Assembly: GCA_030583885.1 (NCBI GenBank)
Contig: CP129480.1
Coordinates: forward strand, 2,544,714 to 2,608,713
DNA from: Anaerolineales bacterium
Lineage (GTDB): Bacteria; Chloroflexota; Anaerolineae; Anaerolineales; Villigracilaceae
Length of the DNA: 64,000 nt
Direction of reading: 5' to 3'
Positions 35,323-43,550 of this stretch are shown here, piece by piece (within the stretch, counting starts at the first letter, position 1; each line of letters opens with the position of its first letter). The notes beneath the pieces are model-generated. The model did no database searches. It was given only the letters and a program-made list of their open reading frames with translations, and was not told the DNA's origin. The position numbers were made by a program, and so were the translations under genes.

Positions 35323-36168
35323 CTAAATCCCATCAAACAAATCATGTTTTTTGCGAAAATTCCCGTCCACGAGCGGATAGGCGCGCATGAAATCCTCCTT
35401 TTCGCCGAACACCTTGGTGATAAATCCCATCAGCCCGCGCCGCATCATAATGCCGCCTTGCGAAGCGTGCGCCGCGCTCGCCAGCCGCTTCTCCTCGCCC
35501 ACAGAGCGGATGTTCACGCGCACATGCACAGGGAAATCCACTTCGGCGAGTTCCTTCAAGTTAATGTCGCCGTTGCGTCCCCACTTGGTCGGGTCTTTGC
35601 CGAGAATGGGCATGATGCGCGTCATCACACGCAGGAACCAGCGCGGGAAAACCTGGTAATACAGCGCGCGCGGTTTGAACGGCGCACCCGCCTCGGGGTA
35701 AAAAGAGTCATTGTCCGCATTTGCAAAGGCAAAGGTCGTCGCCTTGTGGATGTGGATATGGTCGGGATGCCTGTATCCGCCGATCGGGTCGAACGTGATG
35801 ACCACATCAGGCTTCAACTCGCGGATATATTTCACGACCTTCCCCGCCACTTCCTCGATGGGATGCTGGATCTGCGCATCGGGATGGTTGTTCTCCTCCA
35901 TGCCGGGCATGCCTGAATCGCGGTAGCCCAAAAAGAAAACTTCCTTCAAACCCAGATGTTTCGCGGCGTTCATCAACTCGTGCGTGCGCAGTTCCGCCGT
36001 ATCTTTGAAGCCGTTCAGGTGCTCCTCGTCCACCGTGCCAGCCTCGCCGCGCGTGGCGCACACGTAATACGTTTCATATCCGCGTTTTGCGTACAACGCC
36101 AGCGTCCCGCCCAAGCCAAACGACTCGTCGTCGGGATGCGCCAGCACTGCTAAAATCTTCTTCGTCAT
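35323..36168 (-). CDS. PIG-L family deacetylase (LmbE-like)
   Basis: 281 residues. The zinc motif VLAHPDDESFGLGG is near the N-terminus, and RHPDHIHIHKAT supplies the second His. Family members deacetylate N-acetylglucosaminyl substrates, such as mycothiol or bacillithiol precursors or cell-surface glycans. The ATG at 36168 follows gaggtg; a GTG six bases earlier is less likely. It is divergent from the ABC-F gene. Confidence 0.87.
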   Translation of the reverse strand: MTKKILAVLAHPDDESFGLGGTLALYAKRGYETYYVCATRGEAGTVDEEHLNGFKDTAELRTHELMNAAKHLGLKEVFFLGYRDSGMPGMEENNHPDAQIQHPIEEVAGKVVKYIRELKPDVVITFDPIGGYRHPDHIHIHKATTFAFANADNDSFYPEAGAPFKPRALYYQVFPRWFLRVMTRIMPILGKDPTKWGRNGDINLKELAEVDFPVHVRVNIRSVGEEKRLASAAHASQGGIMMRRGLMGFITKVFGEKEDFMRAYPLVDGNFRKKHDLFDGI

Positions 36169-36203
36169 ATTCACCTCGGGTTGGAACTTTTTTCAGTAAA
36201 TTT

Positions 36204-36219
36204 CGTCCATTGATGGACG
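36204..36219. promoter_or_regulatory. 16-bp perfect palindrome (operator candidate)
   Basis: CGTCCAT TG ATGGACG, nine bp upstream of the -35 box of the ABC-F promoter and within the divergent region with PIG-L. Confidence 0.35.
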
Positions 36220-36228
36220 CGCAAACAA

Positions 36229-36257
36229 TTCACAAGTTTACCCCACAGTGATACAAT
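36229..36257 (+). promoter_or_regulatory. Sigma70-type promoter of the ABC-F leader
   Basis: TTCACA, 17 nt, TACAAT. Predicted start near 36264, giving a leader of about 158 nt before the ATG at 36422. Confidence 0.65.
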
Positions 36258-36284
36258 CCGCCCGTCGAAAAGGATATCCAGCGA

Positions 36285-36302
36285 ATGACAGACAACTTGT
36301 AG
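36285..36302 (+). CDS. Upstream ORF in the ABC-F leader (MTDNL-stop)
   Basis: ATG ACA GAC AAC TTG TAG with AAGGA at 36270-36274, ten nt before the ATG. A five-residue peptide at the start of a leader that also has a terminator is the usual arrangement for ribosome-stall-controlled resistance genes. Confidence 0.45.
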   Translation: MTDNL

Positions 36303-36317
36303 CCAACCAAAGTGTTC

Positions 36318-36373
36318 AGGGCAGTTCCCTATGGCGTTCCACACAGCCGAGGCTTGCCCTCGGTGTTCTTTTT
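36318..36373 (+). promoter_or_regulatory. Terminator/antiterminator region of the ABC-F leader
   Basis: Terminator stem ccgagg / cctcgg (36347-36363, extendable by aca / tgt) followed by tctttttaag. The segment AGGGCA (36318-36323) can instead pair with TGCCCT (36355-36360), which overlaps the terminator arm and would block it. Confidence 0.55.
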
Positions 36374-36377
36374 AAGT

Positions 36378-36412
36378 TGGTTGAATAGCGCGAAGCGCGT
36401 ATCGAAACCACA
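36378..36412. repeat. REP-like palindrome in the ABC-F leader
   Basis: ggttgaatagcgcgaagc followed by gcgtatcgaaacca, a member of the GTGGTTTCGATAC family, between the leader terminator and the ribosome site aggtg. Confidence 0.55.
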
Positions 36413-36421
36413 GGTGTCATC

Positions 36422-38047
36422 ATGCTTAGTATCCACAACCTTTCAAAACATTTCGGCATCCAGCCCGTTCTACAAAACATCAACTTCCATATCAGCACAG
36501 GCGAGCGCATCGGTCTGATCGGCGCCAATGGCTCGGGCAAGACCACCCTCATGCGCATCCTCGCGGGTCTCGAACATCCTGATTCGGGGAATGTCGCTTC
36601 GACGCGCCCAAATCTACGGATCGGCTATCTCGCCCAAAGCATGGAAATCCAACCCGGGCAGACGCTTCACTCCGCGCTTGGGCTTGATTCTGATTCCCAA
36701 AGCGACCCAGCCCTCGAAGTGGAGTCCCTCGCCCAAGCCTTATCCCAACACCCAAACGACCCAGCCCTCCAAGCCAAATACGACGACGCGCTTCATAAAC
36801 TGTCATCTTCCCACGGTCTACTGTCCATCGTCCTCGGTCCATTAGGGCTTGCCCACCTCCCCGCCGACGCCCCTATCGCCCACCTCAGCGGCGGACAGAA
36901 GACGCGCCTGCTGCTCGCCAAGGTACTGCTCGAAGACCCACACTTGCTGTTGTTGGACGAGCCCACCAACCACCTCGACATCGAAATGCTCGAATGGCTG
37001 GAAGACTGGCTGAAGCGCTTCCATGGCGCGGCGCTCATTGTCTCACACGACCGCACGTTTTTGGATAACACGGTTACCGCGATTCTCGAATTGGATTCAG
37101 TCACGCACACCATCCGCGCATTCGACGGCAATTACAGCAACTACCTCGAACAAAAATTACTCGAATTCGACAAACAAGCGCAAGCCTATCAAGACCAGCA
37201 GGATGAACTCGCCCAATTGCGCCGCGCAGCAAGACACATCCGCAGTTTGACCGTGATGAAGAAAGGCGGCAAAGCGGATGGCGGCGACAAGTTCGCCAAA
37301 GGTTTCTTCGGCAACCGTGCCACCAAACGAGTGGCGGGACGCGCCAAGAATATCGAAGCCCGCATTGATCACCTGCTCACCGAAGAAAGAATCGAAAAGC
37401 CGCACGGCTCATGGAAACTCAAACTCGATTTCGGTACACCTGAACATCAATCAAAGGACGTGCTCGTCACAGATTCGCTCTCAATTGGCTACACGCAGGA
37501 AAATCCGCTGCTTACGGATATCAACCTGTTCATCCGCGCAGGTCAGCGCGTAGTATTGACGGGCGCGAACGGCTCAGGCAAAACCTCGTTCATCCGCACC
37601 ATCGTTGGCAAGATTGCCCCGCTGGCAGGATCGTTCTGTTTGGGCCGCGCGGTCAAACTCGGCTACATTGCGCAGGAGCAGGAATTGCTGAATCCCGCCC
37701 TCAGTGGCGTACAAACCATCCAAGCCGTATCAAGCATCAACGAGACAGAGACGCGGAACTTCCTCCACTATTTCCTCTTCAAAGGGGATGCCGCTCTGCG
37801 TCCCGCAGGTGAACTTTCCTTCGGCGAACGAGCACGTTTGCAATTGGCGCTGCTCGTCGCACAGGGATGCACCTTCCTGATCCTGGATGAACCCATCAAC
37901 CATCTCGACATCCCCTCGCACGAACACTTTGAAGAAGCGCTGGAAAATTTCAACGGGACGATCCTTGCCATCCTCCATGACCGCAGTTTTATCGAGCGGT
38001 TCGCCACCGACGTTTGGGTTGCAAAAGATGGTAAGATTTCAAAATAA
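36422..38047 (+). CDS. ABC-F family ATP-binding protein
   Basis: 541 residues, two ABC domains and no membrane segment. Domain 1: Walker A GANGSGKTTLMR (about 38), signature LSGGQKTRLLLAK, Walker B LLLLDEPTNHLD. Domain 2: Walker A GANGSGKTSFIR, a changed signature LSFGERARLQL, Walker B LILDEPINHLDI and switch His in ILHDRSF. The inter-domain linker is at about 235-305 and contains RHIRSLTVMKKGGKADGG. ABC-F proteins bind the ribosomal E site; some relieve antibiotic stalling. The attenuator-type leader favours an antibiotic-resistance member over a housekeeping EttA/Uup type, which is an inference. Confidence 0.86.
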   Translation: MLSIHNLSKHFGIQPVLQNINFHISTGERIGLIGANGSGKTTLMRILAGLEHPDSGNVASTRPNLRIGYLAQSMEIQPGQTLHSALGLDSDSQSDPALEVESLAQALSQHPNDPALQAKYDDALHKLSSSHGLLSIVLGPLGLAHLPADAPIAHLSGGQKTRLLLAKVLLEDPHLLLLDEPTNHLDIEMLEWLEDWLKRFHGAALIVSHDRTFLDNTVTAILELDSVTHTIRAFDGNYSNYLEQKLLEFDKQAQAYQDQQDELAQLRRAARHIRSLTVMKKGGKADGGDKFAKGFFGNRATKRVAGRAKNIEARIDHLLTEERIEKPHGSWKLKLDFGTPEHQSKDVLVTDSLSIGYTQENPLLTDINLFIRAGQRVVLTGANGSGKTSFIRTIVGKIAPLAGSFCLGRAVKLGYIAQEQELLNPALSGVQTIQAVSSINETETRNFLHYFLFKGDAALRPAGELSFGERARLQLALLVAQGCTFLILDEPINHLDIPSHEHFEEALENFNGTILAILHDRSFIERFATDVWVAKDGKISK

Positions 38048-38091
38048 CCCGTAGGGGCTCAATGTTGTTGTGCCCCGCCAAAGGAGCATGA

Positions 38092-39231
38092 ATGAAATTT
38101 GAAACTCTCGCCATCCACGCCGGGCAGGAGCCCGACCCCAACAACGGCGCGGTGATGACACCCGTCTATCTCACGTCCACGTATAAGCAGGACGGCATCG
38201 GTAAACCACGACAGGGGTATGAGTATTCGCGCACGCTCAACCCCACCCGCAAGGCATTGCAGGATTGTCTCGCTGAACTTGAAAGCGGACAGTGGGGACT
38301 GGCGTTCGCTTCGGGCATGGCGGCAACCGATACGGTCCTGCGCCTGCTCTCGAATGGCGACCATGTCGTCGCTGGCAATGACGTGTACGGGGGGACGTTC
38401 CGTCTCTTCGATAAAGTCCTGCGCCGCTTCGGTCTGGACTTTACATTTGCCGACACGACCGATCCTGAGAACCTCGCCGACGCCTTGACCGCGCAAACCC
38501 GCATCGTGTGGCTGGAGACTCCCACCAATCCCCTGCTGGCAGTCACGGACATCCGCGCGGTGGCGGAAGTGGTGAAGAGTCACCCGAACAAACCGATCCT
38601 CGTCGTGGATAACACCTTCGCCACACCATATCTTCAACGTCCGCTCGAACTGGGCGCGGATCTGGTCGTCCACTCGATGACCAAATATCTCGGAGGACAT
38701 TCGGATGTGGTCGGCGGCGCGATAGTTGGAAAAGATATAGAACTCGGCGAACAACTTGCCTATCTACAAAACGCCATCGGCGGCGTGCCGGGACCGATGG
38801 ACTCATTCCTCGTGTTGCGCGGCATCAAGACGCTCCCCATCCGCATGGACAGACACGCCGAAAACTCGGAAAAAATTGTTTCGTTTTTGGAGAAGCAGAA
38901 AAAGGTCAGCAGGCTGATCTACCCATATCACGAGAGTCACCCCCAAGTCCAGATCGCGAAGCGGCAGATGAAGAATGGCGGCGGGATGATCTCCTTCATC
39001 ATGAAGGACGGACGCGATGCGGCGGTCAAGGTCGCGGAATCCACCAAATTATTTACGCTGGCAGAATCATTGGGTGGCGTCGAGTCGCTGATCGAAGTCC
39101 CCGCGGCGATGACGCATCTCTCCACACAAGGCTCCACGCTGGAGGTCGATCCCGGTCTCGTGCGCCTATCGGTCGGGATTGAAAATGCGGAGGATTTGAT
39201 CACAGACCTTGAACAGGCATTATTGAAATAA
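38092..39231 (+). CDS. Trans-sulfuration PLP enzyme (cystathionine gamma-synthase type)
   Basis: 379 residues of the Cys/Met metabolism PLP family. Seen: GYEYSRTLNPTRKALQ, the SGMAATDTVL PLP loop, NDVYGGTFRLF (Tyr), ETPTNPLL, VVDNTFATPYLQ and the Schiff-base Lys in HSMTKYLGGHSDV. Members make or break cystathionine; gamma-synthase (MetB) and gamma-lyase cannot be separated from sequence alone. Start at 38092 with aaggag. Ends at a strong terminator. Confidence 0.9.
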   Translation: MKFETLAIHAGQEPDPNNGAVMTPVYLTSTYKQDGIGKPRQGYEYSRTLNPTRKALQDCLAELESGQWGLAFASGMAATDTVLRLLSNGDHVVAGNDVYGGTFRLFDKVLRRFGLDFTFADTTDPENLADALTAQTRIVWLETPTNPLLAVTDIRAVAEVVKSHPNKPILVVDNTFATPYLQRPLELGADLVVHSMTKYLGGHSDVVGGAIVGKDIELGEQLAYLQNAIGGVPGPMDSFLVLRGIKTLPIRMDRHAENSEKIVSFLEKQKKVSRLIYPYHESHPQVQIAKRQMKNGGGMISFIMKDGRDAAVKVAESTKLFTLAESLGGVESLIEVPAAMTHLSTQGSTLEVDPGLVRLSVGIENAEDLITDLEQALLK

Positions 39232-39263
39232 ACGACGACCTCCCGAACGGGAGGTCGTCGTTT
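39230..39263. terminator. 15-bp terminator between convergent genes
   Basis: aaacgacgacctccc and gggaggtcgtcgttt around loop gaac. Confidence 0.85.
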
Positions 39264-40536
39264 ATTGATCGCCTTTTTTCAATCGTATTGTTGACGCGGC
39301 GCTCGCCGTATTAACCGCAACCAGCGTAACATCGTCATCCTGCTTGGAGCCGCTTTGATAATTCTTCAACATCTCCAAAAGATTGTCGCAAACCTGTTGC
39401 GCACTGAGATATGCGTAACCGCTCAATATTTTCTTAATGCGCTCCAATCCAAAAGGCTCGCCTTTTGGATTGCGGCAATCGGTCATCCCGTCCGTATAAA
39501 GCAGCAACGTGTCGCCGGGCAGCAATGTAATTGAACGTTCGTCCAGGGTGACCACATCCCACAAGCCAAGGGCCATGCCTGTGCCGTGCGGGATGCGCTC
39601 GACGCTGCCGTCCACATGCAACAACAGAGGCGGTTCATGTCCGGCACGCGCATAGGAAAACTCGCGGGTCTTCAAATCCAATATTCCATACAATACTGTT
39701 ACAAACTGGGTCGATTTCTGCAGGCGCGTGATGTGCATATTCACCAGACGGAGCACCTCCCCGGCTGTCAGCCCAATATCCGCCTCCGCCATGATAAGCG
39801 CGTGGGCGCGCGCCATGAACAAGGCGGACGGTACGCCTTTGTCCGCCACATCGCCGATCAAGACTCCCACGCGGTTATCCTTGAGAGGAAAGACATCGTA
39901 CAGATCACCTCCCACCTGACGGGCGGGCAGGATACACGCTCCGAATCCAAATTCATCGAAATCGGGCAGGACGTCGGGCAGGATGCTTAATTGGATGTCG
40001 GCGGCAACCTGCAGCTCGCGTTCAAGGCGTTCCTTTTCGATCAGTTGCGCCTGTGCCGCCTTCAATTCATCATACGCAGTTTGCAATTGACGGTTCTTCT
40101 CGGTCAGGTCTCGGAAGGTGGCGGTATTGGTCGCATCCAGACGCTGGCTTAACACACGCACCATCGAAAGCGCCAGTTCCGGATGCTTCTTCGTCATGGT
40201 CAGGAATTGGGCGCGACTCATTGAAAGCAGCGTGGATTTTCCGCGGGCACGCACGCTGGCAGTGCGCTGCCCTCCGGGCGTGATAAGACTCATCTCGCCG
40301 AGATATTCTCCCTCGTACAAAACATTAAGCAGGAGTTCATCCGGCGTATCCTCCGCCATAAGCACCTCCAGCATCCCTTTCAAGACCACATAAAAATGCT
40401 CGCCGGGGTCGCCTTCACGAAAAAGGATTTCGCGGTCTTCAAGCTTGCATACATCCAGGGAAGCGAGCAACGCGTCCAACTCCTCTGGAGGCAGGGCGGC
40501 GAATAAAGGGATTGTGGAAAGCAGGTTGACACTCAT
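39262..40536 (-). CDS. Cyclic-nucleotide-binding / SpoIIE-type serine phosphatase
   Basis: 424 residues. Residues 8-130 are a cNMP-binding beta-barrel (LFREGDPGEHFYVVLKG, GEYLGEMSLITPGGQRTASVRA). A coiled-coil follows (about 135-175, TEKNRQLQTAYDELKAAQAQL). A SpoIIE/PP2C phosphatase runs from about 180-410: PARQVGGDLYDVF, VGVLIGDVADKGVPSALFM, LYTDGMTDCRN and KQDDDVTLVAVN with the metal Asp residues. It would link a cyclic nucleotide or similar ligand to dephosphorylation of STAS/anti-sigma partners. It is one nt from the deoxynucleoside kinase gene. Confidence 0.88.
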   Translation of the reverse strand: MSVNLLSTIPLFAALPPEELDALLASLDVCKLEDREILFREGDPGEHFYVVLKGMLEVLMAEDTPDELLLNVLYEGEYLGEMSLITPGGQRTASVRARGKSTLLSMSRAQFLTMTKKHPELALSMVRVLSQRLDATNTATFRDLTEKNRQLQTAYDELKAAQAQLIEKERLERELQVAADIQLSILPDVLPDFDEFGFGACILPARQVGGDLYDVFPLKDNRVGVLIGDVADKGVPSALFMARAHALIMAEADIGLTAGEVLRLVNMHITRLQKSTQFVTVLYGILDLKTREFSYARAGHEPPLLLHVDGSVERIPHGTGMALGLWDVVTLDERSITLLPGDTLLLYTDGMTDCRNPKGEPFGLERIKKILSGYAYLSAQQVCDNLLEMLKNYQSGSKQDDDVTLVAVNTASAASTIRLKKGDQ

Positions 40537-40537
40537 A

Positions 40538-41191
40538 TTACAAAGGCTTCTTTTTCGTCAGGTCCATGACTTCTTTTCCAGCCAGTTTGTCCTGAATCCG
40601 TTGCGTGACCAGGTCGAGGTGGCCGGGATGGTTCACATAGTCCAGATCATCCGTCTGGATGGTCAATACAGGACAGAGGTCGAAGGAGCCGAGCCATTCA
40701 TCATAAAAGGAATCCAGCAGCGAAAGGTATTCGGGGGTAATCCCGGTTTCAATATTCCTTGCGCGTCTGCGGATGCGGTTCAGTAACACAGACACCGGCG
40801 CTTTCAGATAGATCAAAAGGTCGGGGCGCGGCAAGCCGTTGACGACAACATCAAACAACCTGCGGTATGCCAGATAATCGCGCTCGCCTAAATTCCCCAT
40901 GTGATGCAGGGCGCGCGCGAAGATATGCGCATCTTCATAAATGCTTCTGTCCAAAATGGCGGAACGCGCATCGCGCGCCGCCTCCAGGTATTGGTCTGCG
41001 CGATGTCCTAAAAAGAATACCTGCAAATGAAAGGACCAGGCATGCATATCCCCGTAAAAATCGGAAAGGTATGGGTTGTCGGCAACAGATTCATATCCTG
41101 TCCACCAGCCGAGGCGTGTACCGATGCGTTCGGTAAGCGTCGTTTTGCCCGCGCCGATATTCCCTGCCACCAAAACCAAATGCTTCGCCAT
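40538..41191 (-). CDS. Deoxynucleoside kinase family protein
   Basis: 217 residues: P-loop VAGNIGAGKTTLTE, LDRSIYEDAHIFA (the DRS base), and the lid RIRRRARNIETGITPEY. This family phosphorylates deoxyadenosine, deoxyguanosine or other deoxynucleosides in salvage. The ATG at 41191 gives MAKHLVLV; no ribosome site is seen, but TAAAAT lies 11 nt upstream, a near-leaderless arrangement. It is the first gene of an operon with the phosphatase. Confidence 0.86.
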   Translation of the reverse strand: MAKHLVLVAGNIGAGKTTLTERIGTRLGWWTGYESVADNPYLSDFYGDMHAWSFHLQVFFLGHRADQYLEAARDARSAILDRSIYEDAHIFARALHHMGNLGERDYLAYRRLFDVVVNGLPRPDLLIYLKAPVSVLLNRIRRRARNIETGITPEYLSLLDSFYDEWLGSFDLCPVLTIQTDDLDYVNHPGHLDLVTQRIQDKLAGKEVMDLTKKKPL

Positions 41192-41257
41192 AGATGCGAC
41201 GTATTTTATCATGTATGATGATTGAGGGTATAATTTTCAATCAGGAGATTTCCGCAA

Positions 41258-41668
41258 ATGAACATACGTGACGCATCCGGCTGGACCATATTTATCTTCG
41301 GTATCCTTGCATTCCTGCTGGGAATCCTGGGGCTGATCCGTCCTGAAATCCTTCTGTCCATCCTCGGCTTTGACGTAATCGAGCGCGTCCAGCGCGCAGC
41401 AGGTGATTACACCATCGTCTTCATGACAGCCTCGTCCATGGCGTCATTTAACGTGGGCATTTATTACATGCTCGCCGCACTCAACAACGTAAAAATCTTC
41501 TATCGCTGGACAGTACCCTTCCGCACGCTTACGTTTGTTGTATTCAGCATAATTGTCTTCCTGGAAATCGCCCCGCAAAAATTCATCGGGGTCGCCTTGT
41601 GGGAACTTGCCGGGGCGCTCGCCACCGCCGTTACCCTTTACAGGGAAGACCATAAGAGGCAGCTATGA
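41258..41668 (+). CDS. Four-helix membrane protein, unknown
   Basis: 136 residues with four hydrophobic helices (about 9-29, 48-72, 80-100, 106-126). Not assigned to a family. TATAAT at 41229-41234 and ccaggagattt-type ribosome site cagg are in front. The next gene overlaps its end (ATGA). Confidence 0.6.
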   Translation: MNIRDASGWTIFIFGILAFLLGILGLIRPEILLSILGFDVIERVQRAAGDYTIVFMTASSMASFNVGIYYMLAALNNVKIFYRWTVPFRTLTFVVFSIIVFLEIAPQKFIGVALWELAGALATAVTLYREDHKRQL

Positions 41669-42027
41669 AATCCGCATGGCGGGAACACAACGGAAAACAA
41701 TTCCTGTACCAGGATTTTTCAAATTTCTTTTTTAACGAACAAGCGGTCATCGAGGAATTGAACGCAGTGCAAGCCATCGTACGCAGCCAGCCGGAAAATT
41801 CAGTCCTCGTGCTTTCAAATTTTTCCAATACCGAGATCACCATGAACCTTATGCCCCTTCTCAACGAATCCTCCCAAAAAACCAAGGCACATGTCCGCAA
41901 GACCGCAGTACTTGGCGTCACCGGCATCAAGCGCGCCCTTGGCGACCTGCTCTCCAGGATCACCGGGCAGCCCCTGATGTACTTCAACAATGAATCTGAA
42001 GCAAAGGATTGGCTGACATTGGGTTAA
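41665..42027 (+). CDS. STAS-like (SpoIIAA-type) small protein, unknown
   Basis: 120 residues: LYQDFSNFFFNEQAVIEEL, VLVLSNFSNTEITMNLMPLL, VRKTAVLGVTGIKRALGDL. The pattern of beta strands and the A-V-L-G-V-T-G-x-K segment resembles SpoIIAA/STAS-like proteins of unknown role. It overlaps the membrane protein gene by 4 nt, so the two are coupled and may act together. Confidence 0.55.
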   Translation: MKSAWREHNGKQFLYQDFSNFFFNEQAVIEELNAVQAIVRSQPENSVLVLSNFSNTEITMNLMPLLNESSQKTKAHVRKTAVLGVTGIKRALGDLLSRITGQPLMYFNNESEAKDWLTLG

Positions 42028-42048
42028 TGCGTGCTGCTGATCAAAGAC

Positions 42049-42672
42049 ATGAAAACCAGAATTCTAACCCTTGTCATGCTTCTTACCATGGGGGTATTGC
42101 TTTTTTCATGCGGAATCAAAGACTCTGCCCCATCCGAGAAGCTGGACGGGGACGCAATACGCACGGAAGCTGTTGCTACGTACGCCTCATCCCTGACCGG
42201 GACCCTATCACCGCCAGCCCCGGCATCCCCCGCCCCGACAGTTGGGCCGACCCGCACCCCGCCCGTCATCACCGCCACAATCGAAGCATCCCCAACTGTC
42301 AACCCTTGCTACAATCTGATGTATATCGCAGACGTAACCATCCCTGATGGAATGGAAATGAAGGCGGGCGAAGTGTTCACAAAAGCCTGGCGCGTGCAAA
42401 ACATCGGTGGGTGTGCATGGAGGGCGGGCTTTACATTTCAACATGTGGGCGGCGACCTGATGCGCGGAAGCACGATCACACTCCCGGATGCAATTCAAAC
42501 CGGCTCGATACGCGAAATCTCGATTCAACTTGTGGTTCCCAGCGGGCAAAGCGGGTTGATCCAAAGCGCATGGCGCATGGCGGATGAAAACGGCAACTTC
42601 TTTGGCGACACCCTGTCTGTGAACATTGTTGTCGGAAACAACCTCACGTCCACAGTAACGAGCGCCCCGTAA
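42049..42672 (+). CDS. Lipoprotein with NBR1-Ig-like domain
   Basis: 207 residues. The signal peptide ends in LLFSCG (lipoprotein Cys, a weak lipobox), then a Ser/Thr/Pro-rich linker to about residue 85. The remaining domain, with DVTIPDGMEMKAGEVFTKAWRVQ, GGCAWRAGFTF and AWRMADENGNFFGDTLSV, matches the NBR1-Ig fold common in Chloroflexota secreted proteins. A GTG start 18 bases upstream is possible. Role unknown, likely carbohydrate or protein binding at the cell surface. Confidence 0.72.
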   Translation: MKTRILTLVMLLTMGVLLFSCGIKDSAPSEKLDGDAIRTEAVATYASSLTGTLSPPAPASPAPTVGPTRTPPVITATIEASPTVNPCYNLMYIADVTIPDGMEMKAGEVFTKAWRVQNIGGCAWRAGFTFQHVGGDLMRGSTITLPDAIQTGSIREISIQLVVPSGQSGLIQSAWRMADENGNFFGDTLSVNIVVGNNLTSTVTSAP

Positions 42673-42692
42673 ATCTAAAAAATCGGAGTATT

Positions 42693-42736
42693 AACACAAC
42701 AAGGGATTTGCGTGTCGGCAAATCCCTTGTTGTGTT
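42693..42736. terminator. Perfect 19-bp terminator hairpin
   Basis: aacacaacaagggatttgc and gcaaatcccttgttgtgtt around loop gtgtcg, between convergent genes. Confidence 0.85.
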
Positions 42737-42758
42737 CTATTTACATGCCACACAACCA

Positions 42759-43127
42759 TTATTTCTTTGCCAGCATCCTGCCAGCAAAATAGCCCACGCC
42801 AATAATAAATATTGCGGGAGATACCCCCAGCAGGAAGATGCCGACCCCTCCAATCGCACCGCCGAAAAACATCCCAAACAAAGCGAAGGGCAGGCTCACC
42901 ACAAACGCGATAAGGACAGTCCGAAAGACACCCCGGTCCTCGCTGCGGCGCAGGAAATAAACCAGACCGATACCGATCAATGAGCCGGCCAGAAAAAACA
43001 TCAAATAATCAGCCAGTGAAGCCTCCGCATGAAGTTGCCCAAAACCGAACACCAAAACCGCCGTGTTCAAAAAAGGGAACAGCAAACCAATTACCGGGGC
43101 CCAAAGGAAGGAAGTCCTTTTATGCAT
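42759..43127 (-). CDS. Small polytopic membrane protein, unknown
   Basis: 122 residues with four hydrophobic segments (about 9-27, 41-59, 70-86 and 94-116); GMFFGGAIGGVGIFLLGVSP is Gly-rich. The C-terminus is basic (AGRMLAKK). No family recognised. Start at 43127 after aggag. Confidence 0.55.
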   Translation of the reverse strand: MHKRTSFLWAPVIGLLFPFLNTAVLVFGFGQLHAEASLADYLMFFLAGSLIGIGLVYFLRRSEDRGVFRTVLIAFVVSLPFALFGMFFGGAIGGVGIFLLGVSPAIFIIGVGYFAGRMLAKK

Positions 43128-43196
43128 GTAATCCTCTCCTGCTTAAAATGTGGTTCTGTTCCCAATTATACCCATCGAAGGCGGTCTGTACCTTGG

Positions 43197-43460
43197 TTAG
43201 ATTCCCGCATTGCTCAAGATCGTCATCATTTCAGAAAGCGCCATTGTCAGTTTTGGGTGTTCAATTTTGAAATGGTCGATCGTATCCTCTAAACGCCGCA
43301 ATACAGATTCGTCCGGCTCTATGCTGGGGCTCTTCAGCAGCCTGTTAATATCTGCGGCGATGTTATTTAATAGGTCGCGTCCCTTTTGATCCAGGGAATC
43401 GACATGATCGAGTTCATCCTGCAATTGCTCAAGGAGTTCACGAACTTTTTTGTCCAGCAT
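43197..43460 (-). CDS. DUF4404 family protein
   Basis: 87 residues, all helical: LLEQLQDELDHVDSLDQKG, LRRLEDTIDHFKIEHPKLTMAL. This matches the DUF4404 pattern (small helical protein, function unknown). The ATG at 43460 has aaggag 8 nt upstream; a GTG nine bases earlier is possible. Confidence 0.65.
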   Translation of the reverse strand: MLDKKVRELLEQLQDELDHVDSLDQKGRDLLNNIAADINRLLKSPSIEPDESVLRRLEDTIDHFKIEHPKLTMALSEMMTILSNAGI

Positions 43461-43550
43461 GGGAAACACTCCTTTTTATAATATAGACATATTCGCATGG
43501 ATCGTTCCATCCTTTATTTTACATCGGTTTGATGTCCGCTGCCTCCCCGC

